Below are positions 22,701-34,700 of a stretch of DNA of 64,000 nt, one piece after another. Numbering within the stretch: position 1 is the stretch's first letter; the number at the start of each line of letters is the position of its first letter. This stretch comes from Leptidea sinapis. Its lineage: Eukaryota; Arthropoda; Insecta; Lepidoptera; Pieridae. The stretch covers positions 4,612,501 through 4,676,500 of the forward strand of contig NC_066282.1 of NCBI RefSeq assembly GCF_905404315.1. Reading direction: 5' to 3'. The notes under the pieces are model-generated. The model saw only the letters and a program-made list of their open reading frames with translations, was not told the DNA's origin and searched no databases. The translations under genes were made by a program, and so were the position numbers.

Positions 22701-25700
22701 CTAGTAGTTATTAGAAATGATATCAAAAATAATTCTAAACAATCAATTTTGAGAAAAAATAATGCCTTTTTATGCCAAATCTATTTATACATTATTGGTC
22801 TTACAAAATAAACTTGGTTTAAATTCATACATGAGAATAAACCAAGTATATATAAAATGTTTACAAATAGACATATAATGGTATAAGTCAACATTTTATT
22901 TTGTTATTTGTCTGTCTATTGTCAGTAATTTCACTGGCTATGGCGTACACAGTACACATTACTGCTTCACGGCAGAAACGGAAACGCGGCAGTAGTAGTA
23001 GTATCTAGTATATTAGAAATGATATATAAAATATAATATGAAATTTGGCAATTTTTTTAAAGGGGTAAAGGATGCTTTCGATATAAAATCCTCATTAAAA
23101 TTAGTCCATAATTTGTGAAGAAATCGGATAACATTACAGAGAATAATTATTGAGTTCCTCCTAGTGACACGACAGTGGGTCAGAGATAGGAAAATAATAG
23201 ACTGCTTAAAAGAACGGACCTTTATTTGTGTTCACTTTTCCGAAAGCGAAAGCCGTTGTTCCTCTTGCGGTGCCTTCTGCATATCACACCGCACCGAACA
23301 CTTGTTTTCTTCTATCTTCTCACCGGATCACTTTCCAATACTTTTCACTGCTTTATCTTCTCTTCCCACATAACTTTGACAACTCGTATTGTGGAGGACC
23401 AAAATAGTAAAAAGTAGTAAAAAAAGAAAGACTAAAAGTAGTTTTAAAGATCTTAGCATACATAGGGACAGACAGCGGGTATCAACTTACTATGTAGTGA
23501 TAAAAACTTGAAATAAAAAGGATATTACTTAAATATATGTTTGGGTGCAGGTACTGCGGTGCCGGTGTCGCGAATATTGGGGCGACTCGAGTGTGTGTGT
23601 TGAAGGAGGACTGCTTGCTCGGAGAGTGGTTGCCATGGCGACCTCGCCAGGACGGATCCCTGGTCCGCACACGACGACTCAGGAAACTACCGCAAGGTGA
23701 GCATCAAATACCCAAAGTCGTTGTTTACAAAAACACGTTTATTTTGTAAAATATACACATATAATTAGGTATGTACGTATTATTCTATTTTTATCAGTAG
23801 ATATATAGCTTATTTTAGGCAAAAGTACCGTATTTGTTGAATGAAAGTATTAGTAATAATCCAGTCACAATAAAAGAGAATGTTGCTCTACCATGGATGT
23901 CTAAATATGGAGGTGCTAGACGTTACATGTCACCTCACGGCCGAACCATACAATACCATTCGGAATATTCCATCGGTTAGCCTTTTTTTAAATATAATTC
24001 GTAATACCGATATTTTATACACCATTACTGCACAAGCCTCTTAATATCCGGAGCGTTGGGTTACGTGTGATACATATAATATATACAGATATATATGTAT
24101 TACATGCTTAGTACGTATTACCTATACAATACTTCAATTATAAACCGCATTAAATATGTACATTAATATAAAGAAATAAAAACAAATCTTATAACAATAT
24201 TTACAATACTACGACTACATAAAATTAAAACTATCATTACGTGGAAGCGTACCAAGAATACTGGAAGCATTACCGCGTTGGATAGCAAGGCTGATCCGTT
24301 GACCGAAATAGCTGCCAGCGCTTGGGTTTCCAGTAGCCTTATTGAGGCGCGAAGATAGTATTTTGAACATTCTCCGCGCCTCTGGGCCCCACGGGCCAAG
24401 TGTCTCGACACCAAATGTATGACTCACTGAGACCAACATATTTGCGACGCTTGCTGTCTTCGGCTGTCGAAGCAGCAGCCCCAGGACCAACTGACGTAAC
24501 TTGGACATGAGAAGGAGCCAGAGTGTCAACGCAAGTAGCGTCTCACACCAGCGCCCATCCATTCCATCAGGATGCTTGCCATCGCGGCGGGTAATACCAT
24601 TTGGCTCTAAAACAGCTGGTATATTAAGAGCGGCAAATGCCCTGCGGATGACTTCATTAATGCTGGCGTGCCGACTGATACGGCCTGCCGATTTTAGGCA
24701 GGATAACCCGTGGCGTCCAAGAGCATCTACCTGAACGCCACATCTACATTGATGTGGTTCATTCAGTTTTATACCTAGCCGGAGTGATACGCATATTGAC
24801 AATGTCATATTGTCAAGTAGCGTTCCAATCGGCGCAGAAGGCAAGGCTTGTAACCAAAATCCCGACTCATTTTCTGTCACGGCCAAAAGACGAGCACGCT
24901 CTGTTATGTCAGTAGATGAGATCAAAAGATCATCAAAGGCTGACTTACAAAGAAGTGCGTCCCATGCTTTTTGACACTTTAAATCGCCTGGAAAATTTTG
25001 AATGTTTGCAATATTTAGCCAAGCATTGTTAGCTTCGTTCAAATACACAATCTCTGAGTTACCTGGTACATGATTTACAATTCTAGTAACCAAAGGCTGC
25101 GCACTATGTACTGAAGATAGAAATGCTGGTAATTACATAATATAAGAAAGATCAAGAGAAATAAACTTACGATGTCGACTTTGGAAGTGAGAGTAAGATA
25201 AGTAATGTAAGTAATAGTGGTCCGGGAATACTGCAGTATGCTCGTAGCGAACCCGGGTGTGGAATGCGAGTATCAAAGGGATTTTAATTTTAGATTTTGA
25301 TGTGTGTTTTCAATTATTTATTTTATTTATGTTATGTGTGATGAAATTCGGCTACTGATATATAGCTTGACAATTCAATGACAATGAGAGAAACAATTTT
25401 ATTAATTTTTATAACGGTTGCTATAGGTGACATTGCAGTGTATTGTGTGCAACTGTATTTTGTTGAGTATTAACATTTAATGTATTTCGTGTAAGGTGGT
25501 GGCAAAGAATGTGACGTAGTGGAAGAAGTAAGGCCCGCGATCATGGAGGCGAGCGCACATTGGACGCCGGGCCCCTGGGGCCCCTGTCAAGTTGCCGTCG
25601 AACTATCTACTACGACATTGCCTCGTAAGTTATTTAACTTTCTAATTTCATGTTCTGCTTGCTTGACCATGTAGGTACAATTTATTGTTGCTCCGTATAT

Positions 25701-28700
25701 TATAATCTTAAGAAGGCTTCGGCTGAAAGTAAAGTCAAATTAGACAGTTTGATAGGTGTAAATCATCACAAAAGTCATACAATAATTTATTTTTGACAAG
25801 AATATGTTAATATATGTATTTGCCATATCAGGACCTCGGCAGAAAAATATTTGAAATGACCCGCTAAATCTCCAGACAATAGTTAGAAAAGCTTTGAAAA
25901 TTTGCAATATTAAATTTTGTCGTCGTCCACGCGTGGTCGATGTCGCTGGTGATTATTGTATTATAATTGAGCCTAAATTATCCTAATGCATCTACATCAT
26001 ACATTGGTAGAAGAAAATCTATTCGGTATTTTTATACTTCAACGCGTTCAAAATGAAAAACGCAGCGGGGCACTTTGTTATATTTTAAAGTATGACATCT
26101 ATTTTACTACGTTTTTGTAGTGCATCTCATATATTTGTAGATATACAGAGTTGATGATTTTTATGCTACTCTGATATCTATTAAAGATTTTTTCAATTAG
26201 GGATAGAATTAGTAAAAATTTAAATAGTACCTCTATTAAGAGTCTTAAATAAGACATAATTTTATTAATAGAAAATGGTGTATTTTTCCTTTAATCTAAA
26301 AATAAATGCTTGTAATTTTAATTAAGTTCAATAAAAATTATAATTTTTTTATCATGCAGCTAACGATGAAGACGATGATGCGGATGATGATGACGCGATT
26401 TATGATGAAGAAGATGATGAGTCTGACGAAACGGAGAAGGTATCAGAGGCTAGCTGCGGTGGAGGGGTGCAGCGTCGAGAGGCCACGTGCGTGCGTGCTG
26501 ACGGCAGGGCCCTACACCCAGCTCAGTGTGCGCACGCCCCTATGCCTACACTAGTACAACCCTGTGAGGTGGGCTATTCGTACTACTTTAGACAATGTTT
26601 CAGAAAATTTACCTTCGAGCTTCTTCCATTTAATTTATTATAAACATCCAAATGATCGTAGAGCTAATAAAATTGGTTTGATTTAGTTTAATTTTGAGTA
26701 TGTTACGGGAACTAAAAGAGCATATTTTACTGTAATGGATCTGTTTTTTTATTATCAATGGTTTATATAGTTTAAGCGTAAATTGTGAAGGCACTAACTT
26801 GAACATAGTATGATGGTAGTAGTGTAACATAATAAATATGTACTTAAGAGTTATACAAAATTATAATGAAACTGATATCATTTTAGGGAGGTTTTTACTA
26901 CTAACATTCTTTAACTTTTTATTTTACAAAAAAATTCATGTCGGTTTTTGCTAATATAAACAATTTGTTATGTTTTTCAATTGATAACCCTCACTTCTGG
27001 GATTAAAACACAAATAAAATTTGAAAACAAAATTTTATGGATGATGCGGAACTCGACCCCACGACCTCTCGCGTTCCGTGCGAGTGATCTCCTAACTGAG
27101 CTAACCGTTCGAGTGACCTATCGTCATAAAATCTTGTATGCCCTGTTCAACTCTCAAGTTGTGGCTTATGTAAAATAGATCCTGTAGTGAGGGTTATCAC
27201 TTTAAAAACATAACAAATTTTTCGTCATTATTAGCAGTTAGCCGAGGAAAGATATTTTATTACTTTTTATAAAATAAGCGTATTGAAGAACTTTAAGCGT
27301 AAAGTCTTACTCCTTATGTTAATTTAATTGTATCTATAAATCAACTGACAAGGTGACGATAGTCATCTCTCAATTTCATCAACTTCCATCATCTGTACAG
27401 CGGTCTGAAATATTTTCTTTTATAAGAAAGGGTATAAGTTTTGATCAGTCCACTTTAAAATCCAGTTATTATAATAGGATTCAAATGGTGTTGAGGAAAT
27501 AGGTAAAGATAAGTCCAGTTTGTAAGTGTTTCAAATAACAGCGACATTTTACTCATCTTCGTAAAACAATGTTAATTCAAATTCAAATATTTTTATTCAA
27601 AATAGGATATAATATCACTTGAATATTGTAACTCAAAAACTACCACCCATTCCAAAAGGTATGACTCAGACATGAGAAGAATGTTTGATGTTGATGAGAA
27701 GAAACGTCTTTTAACAGTTCTTTTGAATTTTGTAATTCATTTATTTTGAACATTTTCTGGGATCTTGTTGTAAAAGCATATACAACGGTCCACAAAAGAA
27801 TTACTCGACTTAGCCGAGTAGTAGGCATTATAAGTGTATGTTTGTTGCTGGTTTTTAACATTTTGGTTATGACAGTTTCTAGCAAATTTACTTATGATAT
27901 AGGTGCCTTGCCCCCGAGACTGTCAAGTTGGAGAATGGGGAGATTGGGGTGCATGTCAGCCTACTGATGGGTGTCCACTATTTCCCGTACAGCAGCTCAC
28001 TACGACAGGTACTTTGTTTGTATTATTTTTTTTTCTTCTTTTCGGGAAGAACTTGAGGCTGCCAAGGCAATTTTTAATTGTCATCCCTTTAATTTACCAT
28101 AAGATTTTAATAATTAAAATTATGTTTACTTTTGAAGTTATAGTTCTTTAGGCGCGTTATGAAAAAATGATGAGAGTGAAATTTTAAGATGCGCGCGCAT
28201 CACTGTAACACAAAAGTAACATGTTGAAGTTGGTTCCTAAAATTTTCTGACGTTTGCGTGTTTTTTTTTTTATAAATTTATTTAATCATAAATACAGTGA
28301 AACCTGGTTAAGTGAGACATCAAGGGACCTGCAATGTCGTTTCACTTAGAGGTATTCCACTTACCCAGTGTCTCAGATATACAGGTATAAATAAATATCT
28401 GTCTCATTTACAGAGGGTTCCATTAATAGAGGTGAGAATACAGGTTATTTCAATTATACAGGTGCGATCATTAAATAAAATAACGTGTTATGTATGTAAA
28501 TGAGTTTTAATAAAAAAAATATTATGTACTTAAAGGTAATCATACAAATGTAATCAACAAAAATATTCAAGCACGTTTTTACACGTAATATGTATGTACG
28601 AATATGGAAACAGAATGTATAAATTATAAAAATCTGTCATTTTAGTTTTTCGTTTGGAAGTATCAGCCATCAGATGTTTTTCGATATTATAAATTTTATC

Positions 28701-31700
28701 AAATATGCTTTGGTCACCAATTGATGACATTTCAAAATAACTGTGATATGATAGTAAAGCGAAACTAAAACTGAAGGTAATTGAAGCTCAAAATTTGTAC
28801 TTACGTACTTGGAATTACGTGTGGAATTTGTGGGTAGAATAAGAATGAGTAAACAAACAATGTTAGCTATGATGATAAATCGAAAGAACAAATCCCAGAT
28901 ATAGAGGTTTACCTCGTCCCACTAACAGAGGTAATTCAGTGCCAAAGTGTTGGGACCTCAGCATGAGTTCCAGTTATGGAGGTTTCTCACCATTATCCAG
29001 GTCCCATTTAACCAAGTTTCACTGTATATGCACAGTTGGTACTTAAATTTTACATCTCGCCAAACTGTTGCAACAGTTTGTAGGCGAGTTTACGCTCTTA
29101 GACAATATTATACTATTGTGCATCTATAATAAATTATACCTAATTTGTTCGTTATATTATACACTATTACTAATACACATCTAACATTACACACATATCA
29201 TTACTTAGTTAATATTCCTAAAAACATATTAAAATCTTACCTGTATACATATAACTAAACTATACTACTTTAAATATTAAGGCTTATGTGGAGACGTTAA
29301 GAAAGTGCTCTTTTAAATGTTTTCTTAAGTACTACTCTACAGTCTTTTTTATCCTCTCTTAACCATTCTATACTATTAAAATTTTTGGCACAACATATTC
29401 CCTTAATCTTTCCCCATAGTAGTTACATATTTTTGGTATTATATATATATATTCCTGATATTCTTTCTCAAATTTTCCCTCAGATTAACAGGGTTTTTAA
29501 ATCTATTTGAGTAATAATTTTCTTTTGTTATTAAATAGTTTACTTTGTTAATTACTGGCAGTATTTTTAAGTCTTTAAATATATTGTCATAATTTTTTCC
29601 GTATTTTTCCTTTTCCTTGCTTCCAATTATTAGTTTTAATAGTCTAATTTGAATTTTTTCAATCTCGTTTAAGTAAGTCTTAAACGTTTTACCGTAAATA
29701 TTTAGACCATAGCTTAAGACTGAATTCGTTATTATTTTTGGTACATTATAAGTACAAGCAAAGGGTTCAAGCCTATACAGCCGTATTCATTATTTAATAA
29801 TTAATTGTCAATGCCATCTTTGCAAGATTTTTACAAAATCGTTCTTTCTAAAAACGTAGAATAGCACGAGGAATAAATAATTCGTTTTGCCAAAGAAGTA
29901 TTACTTCTTGCGTGTACTAACACACACTTTTAATTTAATTTACGATGTTTCGTGACTGCAAAATTGTGTTTAATACTCTATAGTTCTGATCAAAAAATAT
30001 GTTATGCAGTAAATTCTAAGACTTAAAACCAGTCATGTAATCTCATTAATATTTTTAGGGTACAGCGTTCGTCGTCGCCGCATAATAGCAGCGGCTTCTG
30101 GGGGAGGAGCTCCGTGCCCTCCCCTAGAAGAAAAGAGAACTTGCAGTACTCCCCGATGTGCCTCATGGAAAGCCCTACCATGGGGCCCCTGTGTGCTCAA
30201 CCAAGCACACAGCACGTGCGGCCCTGGCAGACGCAGTCGAGATCTGCGATGTGTTGGACACGACGGGGTATAAAAATTATTTATACCATACTTAATTATT
30301 TAACTAATAATTGGACGTAGTTCCTGAAAAACGTTCCAAGCTACAAACATAACATTTTAAGGAATTCGTGTTTAAAGTTTAATAAAAATTTGTGAATTTC
30401 ATACATGTACGTTGGGCTACTATGTCATGATGTCATTTAAAGAGTGACAGTAGGGCTGCCATTTTTTGTCAGTCCGTTAATATGAATCACGAGACCAGTT
30501 TTGTGTTCTTAACTCAATTTAGACATGATTGTGGTTTGGAACGTTTATCTGGGATGATGTCCAATTAATTTTGAAGATTATTTAAATGATCAGCCTGAAA
30601 TAGAACTTCTCTACTTAAGTGTGATTTGTTTCTATGTGATTTTAATTTTTTGATTTTATTTATATTATTTGATTTGTTTGATTTTAATTTTATCTGATTG
30701 ATATTATTTATTCATTGTTATGAAATTAACCCCCGACGTGGAAATTTGTTTAAATTACGCAGTATCTATTGTTTATGTTACCTAACAAAGCGCTAGCTTG
30801 TTTAAAAACAAAAACGTCGACGTTCTTTTTTATAAACAAGCCCAAACACTTTAAAAGCAATAAATTATTTTGTAACCCGAGCCCGTTGCGTCATGCGGTG
30901 ACCTTGGCGTCGGTAGACAGGATAGGCTCGTGCGCAACGCGTGGTGTGGCAGCTGGGCACGCCAGCTGTTAAGTGTATGACTGAACTTATGTCATTTTTA
31001 ATCAATGTTATGAGTTCAATAAACGTTTTGATTTGATTTATTTGGCTAAATTATTTGGAGCGTTATGATTCCCGTGTGAATGAAATTAAGTAAAATGTTG
31101 AAAATTGTTGTTTGTATTTGACAAGTTATTTATTTATATTCAATTTGCCTTTAAATTTAATAATTTGTGTATATTCATGAAGTTTTATCTAATCTGGCAT
31201 TAGTGTTAATACGTGTCAAAATGATTTACGGCCATTCCCAATATTCAGTCTATCTCTTACTTGAGATAGAAATCGTAACTATCGTTGACTTTTCTGTCCT
31301 AATAAACTTATCGACGGTAACTCACCTTATCCGTGCACGCTGTCTGTCAATGGGTTGGCGTTTAGCTTCAGATTTTTGACGGCTAATTACTCACAGTAGA
31401 AGGTAGTAATTCATCTCTATCTGTAGATTGTATATTGGGAACGGCATTTAACCGACAAGTCGACATAACAAGTTTGTTTGTTGCTTATGTCAATATTATT
31501 ATCGTTTTGTTTAATTGTTTTTATTATTTTGTAATTATTGTGTGACCATTTACTGAGTGCGAAGTATTTAAACAGGTCACATTGTTTTAAAACATTATAA
31601 ATTTAATAGAAAGAAGCTCAGCGCGCTTGGTGCAGTGGCAGTGGAGCTCCGGCCCGTACTGAGAGGTGCCGGATCGCGTGCCCCGGGGACTGTGTTGTGA

Positions 31701-34700
31701 CGTCATGGGGCCCCTGGTCGTCGTGCTCTGCCTCCTGCCTCGCTCCCGGTCACGCGCGCCCCTCTCGATCCAGAAAGAGATTTGTCATTGCACATGCTGC
31801 TCCAAGTAAGTACAAAAGTACTTACCTACTTTCAAATTTAAATAGTATCAAGATACTTATTAAAAAATAAAACTACCCACAAAAAAAAAATTTTGAGTAT
31901 TAAATATAAACAATTTGTTATGTTTTTAAAGTGATAACCTTCACTTCTGGGATTAATACATAAATAAAATTTGAAAACAAAATTTTATGAACGATGCGGG
32001 ACTCGAACCCACGACCTCTCGCGTTCCGTGCGAGTTCTCTCCTAACTGAGCTAACTGTTCGAGTGAAGTACCGTCATAAAATCTTGTACGCTTTGTTAAA
32101 CTCTCAGGTTAAGGATTTTCACTTTAAAAATATAAAATACTAGCTGACCCGACAAACATTGTTCTGTTCATAATAAAAAAAAACCTCTTGCGGATGGAAT
32201 TTTGGAAAATCCGTTCTTAGCTGACCTCTACTCGGTGAAAAGAATGTTCCTACCAAATTTCAAGTCTTTAGCTCTAGTGGTTCCAGAGATATCGTGATGA
32301 GTGACTATATACGTGGAAATCTCTTATATATATAGATTGAACTTCGGAAATGGATTGTCTTGATTCATACCACAAACTTTCAAGGATTGGCCTTAAGATT
32401 TGAATGATCAGGGCGAATGCGAGACGGATCGAAAATTAAAGATTTGCGGGCTAACTCGTCATGCAAAATGTTCATTAAGTAGTTGCTGCAGATCTGAAGA
32501 ATTGCTATTATCAATGCTGCATTGATCTCTTGACATCGATCAAGTTATTTGTCCATGTTGCCCATGAAGTATAATTGTAAAAATTTAAGCTGTGCATCTT
32601 CGAGAAGTTGCAGTGATCCTATACGATGGCGAAACTGTCCTTATATCTACAATATCAAAAGCAAAACCCGTATTACTGATTTATAAACACTTTTTTTAGA
32701 ATTACCATACATAATACATAGGAATAATTATAGTACGTATGTTATTCTTTTACTGTATTGTGTGTAAGTATGTAAATAAATAAATACCTTGAATGTCGGA
32801 TTAAATCCTCGTTCTTAGATGCCTGCCCCAAATGAGGTCATTTGGAAACAAACATTGTATTTTTGAGTGTTTTCTAGAACATGGCAGCACAATTCTTTTT
32901 GCGTTTCTCCGCAGAATACTCGTATACAACGTCCATCGGCCCAATGCGAAAGCTAGTATGCAAGCAGTACTACAGTACAGTATAAGTACTGCAATCGTAT
33001 CGAAACGCTGCTCGATTCAAATCAGTACTTCATAAACTTCTTCTTGTGCGTCGAAAATTATCTATTAGTTGTTGATCTCTGAGGTTTTACTGGACGATTT
33101 CGTATTGCCAGCCGATCCGTTTGCTCTTGTGATTCATAGCACGAAGACGATCCATACTAACGCGATTCTTTTCACCTGCAATTTCTTGTTCTTCTTCAGT
33201 CCTGTCATTCGCAATATTTCGAATCCTAGTTGCATTACGTCTTTTTCGGGAATAATTTGATCGTCTTGGTCGTGACATTGTTAATGATAATATCGGCACA
33301 ATAAGCTAATAGAAACTCGAAACAAACGAACCAACCGGTCAACTTGAATAACATGACGTGCACTGTCAGTTGTATTTTATAACTCATGTAACGTGAAACT
33401 AACAAAAAACTTTATTGAATTCTTTCTATTCTCGAGATGTCATCAAAATTTCAATCCATACATAATGTATAAGAAAATATTTTTTTTTATAATAATATTT
33501 TTTCGTAATTTTTTTGATATTTTATGACTTATTATATGCTACTCCTCGTCTCCTGGCTCTAATCTACCTCCTCACCAATTTTCAGCCATATCGGTAAAGC
33601 CGTTCTTGAGTTATAAATAGTGTAACTAACAGGACTTTCTTTTATATATATAGATGATTCTATTGTGTCTTGCAAAATTGAGTAACAATTGGTTGTAAAA
33701 TACAAATAAATCCACCACGGAATTTTGGAATGATAGGAAATATTACAATTCCCCAAAAATCTCAGTCTTATTTTATTATTTACAAGCATTTTGCATCGTT
33801 GCCGTAATAAAAAAAGCTATTGTTCATATGTAGTGCGGTATCTAGTTGAAGCACAGCGGTGACCAATCCTTAATCTAAGATTATTGCATTATTTTCTAAA
33901 GATTGAAATTTTTAAATTCATTAGATCTTTTATATGAAATTACCGATTTTAATAATATAAAAAGTACATATTTTAAAGGTATTGAAACGTTCTTTAATAA
34001 AATACCATTTAACGGGATAAGTATTGAATACGGTATACAATATGAATAATATGGTTTGATTATTGTTTATGAACTTTTTTAATGTAAAATAGTATATTAT
34101 TGCAAAGGCCGGGAAATAGGCAATTGCAGGTCGAGTAAGAGTTTCACTAAATACGAGACAGGCAATTTCCATTTCCCGCCGAGGCATATATAGGGCTTTT
34201 CTCAAAAGAATGCAGGGAAATAAAGCAAACTTTTTATAAAATACATTTAATTTAATTTACCTTTGTCACTAAATATATTATATCATCTGGGGCTTTAATT
34301 AAAAATTGCTTTATGTTTTCGCCAGTAAAAATTTTCGATTTCTTGCTTTTGAATTCGGTCGATTGTCGTTTAAGGAAAGTAATATTTTTTCAAGTTAATG
34401 CCGTTTTTAACATATAAATAGAATACATTGCCCATAATGTAGATGGCTTAAAATACGCCAAAAATACTGTTTCGGAGAAAATCTTCACCTTTTTTCTCGT
34501 TTTTCCAACTCATAAAATTTTCATATACCTTCATGTATTTTTCTTTTAACTTTCCTGGAAGCAGATTTTCCATTGCCAATATGGCTTCTGATCTTAAATC
34601 TGGTGGAGTAAAATCAATCTCCATTTCACTCTCTGAACCGTTGGAACTCATTTTAATTAATATTAAATTTATATTTATTAAGTAGGTATGTAAATAACAA

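Larger units (their letters stand above)
28150..29930. repeat. Dispersed repeat H, split by a nested LINE
   Basis: The left part 28150-28260 (TTAGGCGCGTTATG..TTCTGACGTTTGCG) and right part 29755-29930 (GCAAAGGGTTCAAG..GTAGAATAGCACG) are contiguous in the copy at 20595. Confidence 0.78.

Noticed and set aside
24215..25093. Novel host gene of 292 codons
   Set aside because: It matches a retrotransposon family with fragments at 6485 and 48500, and the frame is wrong in the middle.
31607..31642. Nearer acceptors (GTGCAG, GGCAG) for exon 8
   Set aside because: Both force a stop or break the phase from exon 7; the CTCAG site at 31620-31621 keeps it.
31989..32060. Functional tRNA gene on the - strand
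   Set aside because: It folds well, but position 33 is C instead of U and it lies inside the inverted-repeat element; no terminator-like T run follows closely.
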